This document shows, piece by piece, positions 8,317 to 15,972 of a stretch of DNA of 64,000 bases (within the stretch, counting starts at the first letter, position 1; each line of letters opens with the position of its first letter). The notes beneath the pieces were generated by a model. The model searched no databases. It worked only from the letters and a program-made list of their open reading frames with translations, and was not told the DNA's origin. A program made the position numbers and the translations under genes. The stretch is from JANNYA01 sp031422315. GTDB lineage: Bacteria; Pseudomonadota; Gammaproteobacteria; Xanthomonadales; SZUA-5. The stretch spans positions 186,001-250,000 of the forward strand of contig JANOQN010000068.1 in NCBI GenBank assembly GCA_031422315.1, written 5' to 3'.

Positions 8317-8639
8317 GGCGTTTTTCCTGTAGCGCGTATTATTTGAATTTATCAGAAAGTGGCGCAGTTTTTTCGAAAATGGCTAATCACGAACTGGGGA
8401 ATTACCAAAAATCTTGTCGAGCAAGCTCGGGTAGTTTGGGTTGAGGCTGATCAACATCTCTATTAACTTAAACGCATAACTGGCCAGCTTACATAGAGTC
8501 GACTTCCTGCTTTTTGCGGCACACGGATTGCGGCTTTGGAAATTTTTGCAAATGGTTGACACCTTGAACTAGCGCCTTTGATCCAACGCAATTTGATAGC
8601 ATCGGCGGCCTAAATCCAGCTTTTTGAAAAAGGACCTCC
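8317..8639. other. Intergenic gap, nothing identified
   Basis: A 323-base gap between divergently arranged genes. No ORF with family resemblance, RNA fold or repeat was recognised. A TTGACA at 8556 lacks a reasonable -10 at the right distance. Promoters for both neighbours must lie here but I cannot place them. Confidence 0.5.
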
Positions 8640-9596
8640 ATGCATCCCATTACCGCTCGCCTGCGGGCCAACCTGCGCCTCCCCGCTATCGCCGCGCCAA
8701 TGTTTATTGTCTCCAATCCTTATTTGGTGATTGCGCAGTGCAAAGCGGGCGTTATTGGCTCGTTTCCCGCTTTGAACGCGCGCCCAAAGGCTGCGCTTGA
8801 CGTTTGGCTGACCGAAATCAAACAGGCTCTGGCCGCGCATGACGAGGCCAATCCAAACCAGAAGGCTGCATTGTTTGCGGTGAATCAAATCGTGCATCGT
8901 AGTAATGATCGGCTTGAGCATGACTTAGAAGTCTGTGTCGCGCATAAAGTGCCGGTAGTGATTACTTCGCTCGGCGCACGTACTGACTTAAACGATGCAG
9001 TACACAGCTACGGCGGCATTGTGCTGCACGATGTGATCGATCAAACTTTTGCCCGCAAAGCCATAGAAAAAGGCGCGGATGGTTTAGTGCTGGTAGCGAG
9101 CGGCGCGGGTGGCCACGCCGGCAAGCAAAGCGCATTTGCATTGGTGCAAGAAACAAGGGCCTGGTTTGATGGCCCGCTGATTCTTTCGGGCGCAATTGCC
9201 ACTGGTAACGCTGTGCTGGCAGCGCAAGCCATGGGTGCTGATTTTGGCTACATTGGCTCAGCCTTTATTGCCACCGAAGAAGCCAACGCCGAAGCCGCCT
9301 ACAAGCAAGCCATAGTCGATGGCAAAGCCGACGATATTGTCTACACCAATTTGTTCACTGGCGTACACGGTAATTATTTGCGCAAATCAATAGAGAACGC
9401 GGGGCTTGATCCAAACAATTTGCCAGAATCAGACCCAAGCAAGATGGATTTTGGCGCAGGTTCGGCAAAAGCATGGCGCGATATTTGGGGCTGCGGCCAA
9501 GGCATTGGATCGGTAAAAAGCGTGCGGCCTGTTTCGCAGTTCGTTGAGCAACTGATACAGGAATATCAGGCTGCAAAAGCGCAGCTTTGCGCTTAA
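8640..9596 (+). CDS. Nitronate monooxygenase (2-nitropropane dioxygenase family)
   Basis: A 318-residue FMN-dependent TIM-barrel enzyme that oxidises toxic alkyl nitronates such as propionate-3-nitronate. Key motifs are APMFIVSNPYLVIAQCKAG at the N-terminus, VITSLGARTDLN, the phosphate-binding ASGAGGHAGK, GPLILSGAIATG, and ADFGYIGSAFIATEE. Start is set by the GGACC Shine-Dalgarno just upstream of the ATG at 8640. It reads in the same direction as the chorismatase 22 bp downstream; a functional link between them is not evident. Confidence 0.9.
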   Translation: MHPITARLRANLRLPAIAAPMFIVSNPYLVIAQCKAGVIGSFPALNARPKAALDVWLTEIKQALAAHDEANPNQKAALFAVNQIVHRSNDRLEHDLEVCVAHKVPVVITSLGARTDLNDAVHSYGGIVLHDVIDQTFARKAIEKGADGLVLVASGAGGHAGKQSAFALVQETRAWFDGPLILSGAIATGNAVLAAQAMGADFGYIGSAFIATEEANAEAAYKQAIVDGKADDIVYTNLFTGVHGNYLRKSIENAGLDPNNLPESDPSKMDFGAGSAKAWRDIWGCGQGIGSVKSVRPVSQFVEQLIQEYQAAKAQLCA

Positions 9597-9618
9597 CTCG
9601 GCAGCGAACGGCCTGGAT

Positions 9619-10593
9619 ATGCAGCCTTCAATTTGCTGGCTAACCGATACGCTGGGGTCCAGCACGTTGCCACCGGCAAAGCCTGGCGAAAGCTTGCTCA
9701 CCGCTTTTCGATTTGGCTATCGTGCCGGGCAAGCGGGTGATTTTGCTTTCGATTTGTCGAGCCTTTATCCGCACGTGGAGCGTTGGCACGCGCTAGGCCA
9801 GCTAAAATGTGGGCATTTGGGGGCTGCGGCTTTTGCCTCCGATGATGAATTTATGCTGGCCGAGCTCATCTTGCACGAAGATGAAGGCGGCGGCTTAATT
9901 CGCACCAGCACCGATGCTTATAAGCGCATTGCAGAATATTCCGCAGCAAGCCAGCACCCGCACATCTTGCGGATTTGGACGTATTTTTCCGCGATCAACT
10001 ACGGAGTCGGCGATTCCGAGCGCTACAAACAGTTCTGCTTTGGCCGCCAGCGCGCGTTGGATGGCCGCCAAATCGGCGCTGACCCCGCAGCCACCGTTAT
10101 TGGCCGCGTCGGTTCGGCGTCCCCTTGGCTACATATTTCGTGGCTTAGCGCCAAACGCGCGGGCATGGCGGTTGATAATCCACGGCAAGTCAAACCGGTG
10201 AAATACGGACGCATATTTGGGCCAGAGCCGCCACGGTTCTCACGCGGTATGCTGGGGTTTTCCGCACGCGGTACGGTATTGCTGATCTCTGGAACCGCGT
10301 CAGTTGTCGGGGAAGCGTCTATGCATGCGGGTGATTTAGCGCGCCAGTTTGAAGAATGCGCGCTGAATTTAGAAGCGGTGCTAGCCCAAGCCTGTTTCCA
10401 AATCAATAGCAGTGCCCAATTCGGCCGCGCTAGCGTTTTTCGCGTTTATGTGCGCGATGAAACTCGCCAATTCGATGTTGCCGTCATGATGCAAAAGCGA
10501 TTTCCGGAAGTCTCGTTTTGCATCATCGCCGGGGAAATTTGCCGCGCCGAATTGCTGATCGAAATTGAAGCCGTACACCATTTTCCGAAATAG
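9619..10593 (+). CDS. xanB2: Chorismatase, FkbO/Hyg5/XanB2 type
   Basis: A 324-residue protein of the chorismatase family, which splits chorismate into pyruvate plus a hydroxybenzoate or a dihydroxycyclohexadiene acid. In Xanthomonas the XanB2 member makes 3- and 4-hydroxybenzoate for xanthomonadin and ubiquinone. The diagnostic segments are HILRIWTYFSAINYG followed by RYKQFCFGRQRAL, the FSRGMLGF stretch, LISGTASVVGEASMHAGD, and the C-terminal FRVYVRDE and ICRAELLIEIEA. No aryl-polyene genes lie nearby, so a role as a 4-hydroxybenzoate source for ubiquinone is plausible but inferred. Regiochemistry of the product cannot be told by eye. The gene is followed 31 bp later by holC, probably in one transcript. 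Confidence 0.85.
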   Translation: MQPSICWLTDTLGSSTLPPAKPGESLLTAFRFGYRAGQAGDFAFDLSSLYPHVERWHALGQLKCGHLGAAAFASDDEFMLAELILHEDEGGGLIRTSTDAYKRIAEYSAASQHPHILRIWTYFSAINYGVGDSERYKQFCFGRQRALDGRQIGADPAATVIGRVGSASPWLHISWLSAKRAGMAVDNPRQVKPVKYGRIFGPEPPRFSRGMLGFSARGTVLLISGTASVVGEASMHAGDLARQFEECALNLEAVLAQACFQINSSAQFGRASVFRVYVRDETRQFDVAVMMQKRFPEVSFCIIAGEICRAELLIEIEAVHHFPK

Positions 10594-10624
10594 ATATTTC
10601 ACGATTTAACCGTAGGGCTAGCAT

Positions 10625-11050
10625 ATGGCAATTATTCGATTTTACGAACTGACGAGCGCGCGCTTTAGCGAAAACCCGCTGCTGCTGGTGGCAAAACTCG
10701 TCGAAAAATCGTTCGAGCAAAGCCACGACTGCGCCATCTTAGTGAACGACAACCAGCAGGCTGAAGCGTTGGATGATTTGCTTTGGAGCTACGCCGAAGA
10801 TGCGTTTTTACCGCACCAAATTGCCGGTCAAGCGGACGACGACGATGAGTCGCCAATATTAATCGTGACGCCTGAGTTTAGCCCGCCTGCAAGAGCCGTG
10901 ACGATCAACCTGCGCGATGCCATGATCGCTGAGATTGGTGAGCGACTATTGGAAATCATTCCGCAAACAGAAACCGGCAAAGCCAAAGCGCGCGAACGTT
11001 TTAAGGCGTATAAGGCGCGCGGAGAAAACCCTAGTTTTGAGAAGGTGTAG
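10625..11050 (+). CDS. holC: DNA polymerase III chi subunit
   Basis: A 141-residue HolC, the clamp-loader-associated subunit that binds single-stranded DNA-binding protein. The N-terminus IIRFYELTSARFSENPLLLV, the CAILVNDNQQAEALDDLLWS segment, and FLPHQIAG are typical of the family. An acidic run (DDDDESP) near residues 72-78 and a basic C-terminus (GKAKARERFKAYKARG) are visible. ATG at 10625 follows a short 31-bp spacer after the chorismatase. The stop is followed 8 bp later by a fragment of the MITE family, which marks the edge of the rearranged region. Confidence 0.88.
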   Translation: MAIIRFYELTSARFSENPLLLVAKLVEKSFEQSHDCAILVNDNQQAEALDDLLWSYAEDAFLPHQIAGQADDDDESPILIVTPEFSPPARAVTINLRDAMIAEIGERLLEIIPQTETGKAKARERFKAYKARGENPSFEKV

Positions 11051-11057
11051 AGTAGGG

Positions 11058-11099
11058 CATTAAAAAACCCATTTTCGTCGTGAAGCGTCGTTGCTCAAG
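11058..11099. mobile_element. Truncated MITE copy (same family as 37942-38070 and 47914-48050)
   Basis: The sequence ATTTTCGTCGTGAAGCGTCG with flanking TAAAAAACCC and TTGCTCAAGA matches the terminal 40 bases of the two full-length MITE copies. The element stops abruptly at about 11099, exactly where recombinase-like sequence begins, so it was probably cut by a deletion or rearrangement. Confidence 0.8.
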
Positions 11100-11330
11100 A
11101 TTCTGTTGCACCTGTAATTTGGTGACAATGTAAGGCGGGCGTTTGACCTTGGGCGGCTTGATCAAGCCGGGCGCAATCCAAGCCTTTTGCAGCAGATATT
11201 TGTGATAAAACTTCAAACCATAAAGGTCTAGTTTGACAGTGGTATACGAGTGGCTGCTGATCTGAGGCAAGTGCGTCGATGTCATAATCAAAATAGAGGC
11301 CGATACGGCGTTTAATGTGCAGCGTAGCGG
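11100..11330 (-). pseudogene. Tyrosine recombinase, decayed N-terminal fragment
   Basis: Read leftwards, 11243-11100 encodes TTVKLDLYGLKFYHKYLLQK followed by IKPPKVKRPPYIVTKLQVQQ. This is the end of the SAM-like DNA-binding domain and the start of the catalytic domain of integrases of the kind found with IS91-like elements. The part before it (about 11330-11244) shows recombinase-like residues (YDIDALASDQQ) in another frame, so at least one frameshift is present. The catalytic Arg, His and Tyr region is absent; the fragment ends at the MITE remnant. Confidence 0.7.
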
Positions 11331-11438
11331 CATTGTCCAACAAAGAACGCCAGCCGACCCTGCGGCATTTAGACGATTCTGGTTTACACTGTGATTGTCT
11401 GTTCCGCATTGCGGCCTATTAAATCGTCGGGTTGATAC

Positions 11439-11573
11439 ATGAATGCTGCGCACTGTTTGAGTCTAGTCTTATCGATGCTTGCCGCTTTGTGGAGTGCGAA
11501 TGACTTAGGCAGATCCGTCATCTATCCATATCCAGAGAAATACAATCACGGCGTCGGCTTAAAACGTCGTTAG
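11439..11573 (+). pseudogene. Truncated secreted-protein start (44 codons)
   Basis: A frame starting MNAAHCLSLVLSMLAALWS has a signal-peptide-like hydrophobic stretch, then NDLGRSVIYPYPEKYN, which resembles the mature N-terminus of family 3 solute-binding proteins. It ends after 44 codons in the TAG contained in GTTAGGC at the attC-like core. The gene appears to have been cut off by insertion or recombination at that site. Family assignment is tentative. Confidence 0.4.
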
Positions 11574-11578
11574 GCGTT
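11552..11578. other. attC-like right half site (integron recombination core)
   Basis: CGGCTTAAAACGTCGTTAGG followed by C resembles the right end of an integron attC: an L'-like CGGCTTAA and a core GTTAGGC that fits GTTRRRY (11569-11575). The left half of this site is missing. A cassette would be expected to start directly after the G of the core, which is where the GGDEF gene's upstream region begins. Confidence 0.45.
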
Positions 11579-11670
11579 ATCCCTTTGCAAGGATTTAGCC
11601 ATCGCTATGCCGCACGTCCCCTAGTCCCTGCTTTGGCCATGCAAGCTAAGATTTCTCGAGGTGACTTCCC

Positions 11671-11770
11671 ATGAGCCCGCTTGCAATGCTCGCTGTCCAG
11701 GCTCTCCTGGTTCAATCACTCATATTAATTCTTTTCCGGTTGAGGCTGACCCTTGGGCTAGTGCCGCTAC
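11671..11770 (+). pseudogene. Displaced 5' end of the GGDEF gene
   Basis: An ATG at 11671 has a strong Shine-Dalgarno (GAGGTGA) and encodes MSPLAMLAVQALLVQSLILI followed by LFRLRLTLGLVPL, a first transmembrane helix. At about 11765 the frame that continues the protein sensibly (YVCLGVFQSLQT) is shifted by one, which a 2-base deletion in CCGCTACGTA would explain. The original gene therefore probably ran from 11671 to 12928. Confidence 0.65.
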
Positions 11771-11776
11771 GTATGC

Positions 11777-12928
11777 TTGGGTGTATTTCAAAGCCTTCAG
11801 ACGATTACAGCAACCTTAGTTGTAGATCTCGGTTCAAACATATCAGTCAGTCTCGGGTCGACCATTCTTTTCGCCGCCAGCCTCTGTACGGTGCTGCTGA
11901 TCTACATTAGGGAGGATGTACGCGAAACTCGGAGGTTGATCTACGCGCTTTTGATTTCCAACGCAGCTGCGTCATTCCTCTTGCTTTCTTTCGGATACAT
12001 GCTGCAGACCGGTTATGCTCGAAGCCTTCTCAATGTACCTGCTACAGTTTTCTCCCAAGATGCTGGCATTCTTATTCTCGGCACAATCTTGCTGTTCCTG
12101 GACGTGGTGTTCATTCCTGTTGTTTACGAGTTTATCGCTCGTTACGTGCGGGTTTTTCTCCTAAAAATGCTGCTAACCATGATTGTAGTGCTCGGCCTTG
12201 ACAGCCTTGTGTTCGCTTCCATCGTATTCAATGCGGAACCGAACTTCGGGTCTCTGGTCCGCTCTGCAATCGTCGGGAAGTGTATCTTCGGCGCATTTTA
12301 CTGCTCGTTGATAGCGCTCTACTTGTGGTTTTTTGAACGGGCGCCGTTTTCGATCACAAGCGGCACCGCAGTACGGGAGGTATACGCGTTTCTTACTTAC
12401 AGAAAGAAGTTTGAGAAGCTAAAGGCAGTTGCAGAGCGTGACGGTCTCACGGGAGTGTTTAATCGAGCCTACTTCGACGGGGCGTTGAAGGACGAATGGG
12501 AGCGGTCGACTCGCAGCCGCGGGCCGCTCTCTCTCCTCGTGGTCGACATCGACCACTTCAAGGGCGTCAACGACCGCTACGGCCACCAGGAGGGGGACCG
12601 CTATCTTAAAACCGTGGCAGATGTGCTGCAACGCGGTGCGAGGCGCCCGACTGACGTGGTCGCCCGCTATGGCGGCGAGGAGTTTGCGATAATTTTGCCC
12701 GCCACCGACGCCACAGGAGGCCAGGTTCTGGCGGAGGTGCTTCGCGTGGCCGTAGCAGCGCTGGGCTTGCCCAACGAGTCTCACCCGCAGGGGCATGTTA
12801 CCGTCAGCGTGGGTGTTGCCACGCTAAATTCCGGCGAGTCATTCCCGGCCGCTGAGCTGCTCAAGCGCGCCGATATGGCTCTTTATCGCGCAAAGGCAGC
12901 CGGCCGAAACCGAGTTGAGACCAACTAG
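11777..12928 (+). CDS. Membrane-bound diguanylate cyclase (GGDEF), 5' end frameshifted
   Basis: The longest intact frame gives 383 residues from a TTG at 11777. Residues 1-200 contain about five to six hydrophobic helices forming a membrane sensor module. Residues 215-383 are a full GGDEF domain: RDGLTGVFNR, DIDHFKGVNDRYGH, the active-site YGGEEF, SVGVAT, and ADMALYRAKAAGRN. It would make cyclic di-GMP; no RxxD inhibitory site is seen just before GGEEF. Base composition is notably higher in G+C than in neighbouring genes. It is flanked by attC-like halves and decayed recombinase pieces, which suggests acquisition as a cassette. The true start at 11671 is out of frame, so the gene may be non-functional or expressed from an internal start. 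Confidence 0.8.
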   Translation: MGVFQSLQTITATLVVDLGSNISVSLGSTILFAASLCTVLLIYIREDVRETRRLIYALLISNAAASFLLLSFGYMLQTGYARSLLNVPATVFSQDAGILILGTILLFLDVVFIPVVYEFIARYVRVFLLKMLLTMIVVLGLDSLVFASIVFNAEPNFGSLVRSAIVGKCIFGAFYCSLIALYLWFFERAPFSITSGTAVREVYAFLTYRKKFEKLKAVAERDGLTGVFNRAYFDGALKDEWERSTRSRGPLSLLVVDIDHFKGVNDRYGHQEGDRYLKTVADVLQRGARRPTDVVARYGGEEFAIILPATDATGGQVLAEVLRVAVAALGLPNESHPQGHVTVSVGVATLNSGESFPAAELLKRADMALYRAKAAGRNRVETN

Positions 12929-12936
12929 CCAAGCGC

Positions 12937-12970
12937 TAAGCCGCCCAACGAATAAGGTGCTATTCATCGA
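12937..12970. other. attC-like left half site
   Basis: CTAAGCCGCCCAACGAATAA lies 9 bases after the GGDEF stop and contains GCCCAAC (12944-12950), which fits the RYYYAAC core that begins an attC. No matching GTTRRRY partner follows at a plausible distance, so the site is partial or coincidental. Its place just behind the gene is what a cassette would show. Confidence 0.35.
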
Positions 12971-13385
12971 GTTATTGATTTGTGTGAACGCATGGTGCTT
13001 AGTGTACTCAGTCAAATGGGTGTAGCGAACCGTAGCCGGGCTGGATTGGTGCGCGAGAATCTTTTGAACCTCTAAGAGGTCGACCCCGTTTCGATCAGGT
13101 GCGTGGCGTAGCTATGGCGCAAGCTGTGTGGCGAGTTGTGTAAAGCAGTGCGAAGCGCGGTAGACCCATATTTGTTTTTTATGCCGCAGTTGCCTGCGAC
13201 CTTGCTTAGCGTGATCTCCAAGCTGCCGCGATCAAGCGGAGTTTTGGCGCGGCAAGCGCCTTTCAAACCCATGTCGATTATCTTTGGCATCACGAATATG
13301 CATGCGCTGGAGCTGCGCGTCGATATCCCCAACTTGCAATCGTAAGCCTTACCCAACTGTAAAGTGCGCTAAAACCAAAGACACG
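12955..13385 (-). pseudogene. Tyrosine recombinase, decayed C-terminal fragment
   Basis: Read leftwards from about 13350: GLRLQVGDIDAQLQRMHIRD (frame 1), TPLDRGSLEITLSKVAGNCG and SPHSLRHSYATHLIETG (frame 2), then VDLLEVQKILAHQSSPATVR with YTHLTEY (frame 3). These are the catalytic domain of a tyrosine recombinase with the HxLRH box and final Tyr recognisable, but broken by at least two frameshifts. The N-terminal domain is missing on this side. The order relative to the fragment at 11100-11330 shows that the two cannot be halves of one simply interrupted gene. Confidence 0.8.
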
Positions 13386-13578
13386 CAAAGCAAAAAGGCA
13401 AGCAGATCAAGCAAATGTGAAGCTCGTGGCCAACCCCGCAGCTTTGGCTGTGCGAATATTTTGCCAGTAATACCCGCATTTAAGGTTGACTACTCAGGGC
13501 TAGCTGGGCAACGCTTCGCGGCGCTATTGAATTCTCACCCACGAATCAAAATCCACCCAATCAATCAGGAAAACCAGC

Positions 13579-14550
13579 ATGAGCCAACCCATGGATATCT
13601 TAAAAAGCAAAACCGTCGCAATTTTAGGCTACGGCAGCCAGGGCCGCGCGCACGCGCTGAACTTGAAAGATTCGGGCATTAAAGTCGTGGTTGGCCTGCG
13701 TACCGGCGGCGCAACCTTTGCGAAAGCGCAGGCCGACGGTTTTGCCCCAATCAGCCCAGAATTGGCGGCTAAAGACGCTGATGTCATCTGCATGTTGATG
13801 CCCGACACTGCGCAAAAAGCCGCATACGAAGCCTTCGTGCTGCCAGTAATGAAACAAGGCGCCTTACTGATGTTTGCGCACGGCTTTAATATTCAATACG
13901 GCCAAATTGTACCGCCCGCGCACGCCGACGTCGCGCTGGTTGCCCCGAAAGCGCCCGGCGCGCTGGTGCGGCGTCAATATGAAGAAGGCAAGGGCGTGCC
14001 GAGTTTGTACGCCGTGCATCAGGATGCAACCGGCAAGGCTAAAGATATTGCGCTGGCCTATGCGATCGCGATTGGCTCTGGGCATGCTGGCATTTTGCAA
14101 ACCACCTTCAAGGAAGAAACCGAAACCGATCTGTTCGGCGAACAGGCAGTTTTGTGCGGCGGCGCGACTGAGCTTATCAATGCTGGTTTTGAAACGCTGG
14201 TGGAAGCCGGCTATCAGCCAGAATTGGCGTATTTTGAAGTGCTGCACGAGCTCAAATTGATCGTCGATTTATTGTATGAAGGCGGTTTTGCCAAGATGCA
14301 CCAGTTTATTAGTGATACGGCGAAGTGGGGCGATCTGATTAGCGGCCCGCGCATCATTGATGCCAGCACTAAAGCCCGTATGAAGGATGTGCTGACCGAC
14401 ATTCAATCCGGCAAATTCGCGCGCGATTGGATTGCTGAAGATGCAGCTGGCAGGCCGAACTACAAAGCGCTGATGCAAAAAGATCTGGATCTAAAAATCG
14501 AAGAAGTCGGCGTTAAAATGCGCGCGCAAATGAGCTGGTTGAAGCCTTAA
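13579..14550 (+). CDS. ilvC: Ketol-acid reductoisomerase
   Basis: A 323-residue class I ketol-acid reductoisomerase, the NADPH- and Mg-dependent enzyme converting acetolactate to dihydroxyisovalerate in valine, leucine and isoleucine synthesis. The Rossmann motif GYGSQGRAHALNLKDSG, the AHGFNIQYG segment, the acidic metal site DLFGEQAVLCGG and the C-terminal HELKLIVDLLYEGG are intact. The usual KGPG loop reads APKAPGALVR. ATG at 13579 has AGGAAAA upstream. It stands alone, without ilvBN or leu genes. The 200 bases upstream show no clear attenuator. Confidence 0.95.
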   Translation: MSQPMDILKSKTVAILGYGSQGRAHALNLKDSGIKVVVGLRTGGATFAKAQADGFAPISPELAAKDADVICMLMPDTAQKAAYEAFVLPVMKQGALLMFAHGFNIQYGQIVPPAHADVALVAPKAPGALVRRQYEEGKGVPSLYAVHQDATGKAKDIALAYAIAIGSGHAGILQTTFKEETETDLFGEQAVLCGGATELINAGFETLVEAGYQPELAYFEVLHELKLIVDLLYEGGFAKMHQFISDTAKWGDLISGPRIIDASTKARMKDVLTDIQSGKFARDWIAEDAAGRPNYKALMQKDLDLKIEEVGVKMRAQMSWLKP

Positions 14551-14564
14551 ATTCGCATTTCAAG

Positions 14565-14697
14565 TCATCATTCCCGTGAGCGCGGGAACCGAGCTGTCGT
14601 AGTCCTCTGATCTACCTCGTGATTCCCACGACGCGAGTACCCAGGTGCCAAAATCACCGATCTAGCTCGTCATTCCCTCGAAAGCGGGAATGACGAG
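14565..14697. repeat. Degenerate REP-like elements downstream of ilvC
   Basis: Three related palindromes follow ilvC: TCATCATTCCCGTGAGCGCG at 14565, a weaker CGTGATTCCCACGACGCGAG near 14618, and CTCGTCATTCCC-(8)-GGGAATGACGAG at 14666-14697, whose 12-bp arms match perfectly. They belong to the family seen at 2431 and elsewhere. The rest of the 14551-14844 gap shows no gene. Confidence 0.75.
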
Positions 14698-14844
14698 TAG
14701 GCGGGTAGACAAGGTGGCGGGACGAAGATGTAGCGTGTAATTGGTTCTAATCTACACGCTGGCGAGAAATCGACAGACACGTAACATCGGCGCTGATAAA
14801 TTGCCGCAAGTTGAAAACTTCAACGACTCCAAGGTCATAACCCA

Positions 14845-15936
14845 TTGAAATACTTCGGTTTAACCGCAGACAGGCACGCTACGCAGGATAAAGTCGGCGT
14901 GCTGCTGGTGAATTTAGGAACCCCGGTCGCGCCTGAAACCGGCGCGGTGCGGCGTTATTTACGGCAGTTTTTATCTGATCCGCGTGTGATTGAGTTGCCG
15001 CGTTTGCTGTGGTTTCTACTGCTGAACTGCGTCATTTTGCCGATTCGCTCGCCGCGCTCAGCCAAAATGTACCGTTCGGTTTGGACTAAAGAGGGCAGCC
15101 CGCTGATGCAGCACAGTATGGCGCTGGCGAAAAACATATCCGATAAGCTCAGCTTGCAATCGCCGAACTATTTGCTTGAAATGGCGATGAGCTACGGCGA
15201 GCCTTCAATTCCCACAGCGTTGGAAAAACTAGCGAAAGCGGGCGCGCGCAGGCTGGTGGTTCTGCCGCTGTATCCGCAGTATTCCGGCAGTACGACTGGC
15301 AGCGTGTTCGATGGTTTTAGTTCGGCACTACAAAAGCACCGCTGGGTTGGCGATGTGCGCTTTATCTCGCAGTATTTCGAGCGGCCAGACTACATTGCCG
15401 CTCTGGCTGATTCGGTACGCGCGCATTGGCAAAAAAACGGCCGCAGCGAAAAGCTCATGCTGAGCTTTCACGGCATTCCCAAGCGCTATTTTGACAATGG
15501 CGATTTGTATCACTGCCATTGCTATGGCACTGCGCGCCGCCTGCGTGAAGCGCTTGAGCTGCAAGCTGAAGAAGTCATAGTTAGCTTTCAATCGCGCGTG
15601 GGCCGAGAAGAATGGCTACGGCCTTACACCGATCAGGTCATTGAGCAGCTCGGTAAATCCGGCACCCAAACGCTAGACGTGCTGTGTCCAGGTTTTGCGG
15701 TAGATTGTTTGGAAACGCTGGAAGAAATCGCCGTCGAAAATGCCGAGCACTTTGTGAAATCCGGCGGCAAGGCGCTGCACTACATTCCTGCACTAAACGC
15801 GACTGATCCACACGCCCGCTTGTTGGCGAATTTGATTGTCCAGCATGCGGGCGGTTGGCCGGAGATTACCGTCGGCTATGATGTTGCTGGTGTTGCTAAG
15901 GAGCGCATGGACAAGGCTGAGGCACTGCGAAAATAG
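14845..15936 (+). CDS. hemH: Ferrochelatase
   Basis: A 363-residue ferrochelatase, inserting Fe(II) into protoporphyrin IX at the inner membrane face. Visible are VGVLLVNLGTP, YRSVWTKEGSPLM, the LPLYPQYSGSTTGSVFD segment, the metal-ligand His in LSFHGIPKRYF, YHCHCYGTAR, and the catalytic Glu region CPGFAVDCLETLEEI. The start is a TTG at 14845 with AAGG upstream; no ATG fits the expected N-terminus. Some bacterial ferrochelatases carry a [2Fe-2S] cluster; the needed C-terminal Cys set is not seen. Convergent with the response regulator at 15973. Confidence 0.94.
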   Translation: MKYFGLTADRHATQDKVGVLLVNLGTPVAPETGAVRRYLRQFLSDPRVIELPRLLWFLLLNCVILPIRSPRSAKMYRSVWTKEGSPLMQHSMALAKNISDKLSLQSPNYLLEMAMSYGEPSIPTALEKLAKAGARRLVVLPLYPQYSGSTTGSVFDGFSSALQKHRWVGDVRFISQYFERPDYIAALADSVRAHWQKNGRSEKLMLSFHGIPKRYFDNGDLYHCHCYGTARRLREALELQAEEVIVSFQSRVGREEWLRPYTDQVIEQLGKSGTQTLDVLCPGFAVDCLETLEEIAVENAEHFVKSGGKALHYIPALNATDPHARLLANLIVQHAGGWPEITVGYDVAGVAKERMDKAEALRK

Positions 15937-15972
15937 CGCAATTCCCAGCCGGCTTACCCGGTACACCGCCCA

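Noticed and set aside
11031..11453. A 140-codon minus-strand frame as an intact gene
   Set aside because: It mixes recombinase sequence with translated MITE sequence and out-of-frame parts; treated as a pseudogene fragment.
13284..13682. A 132-codon frame overlapping the ilvC start
   Set aside because: It reads through the decayed recombinase and then in the wrong frame of ilvC; no family resemblance.
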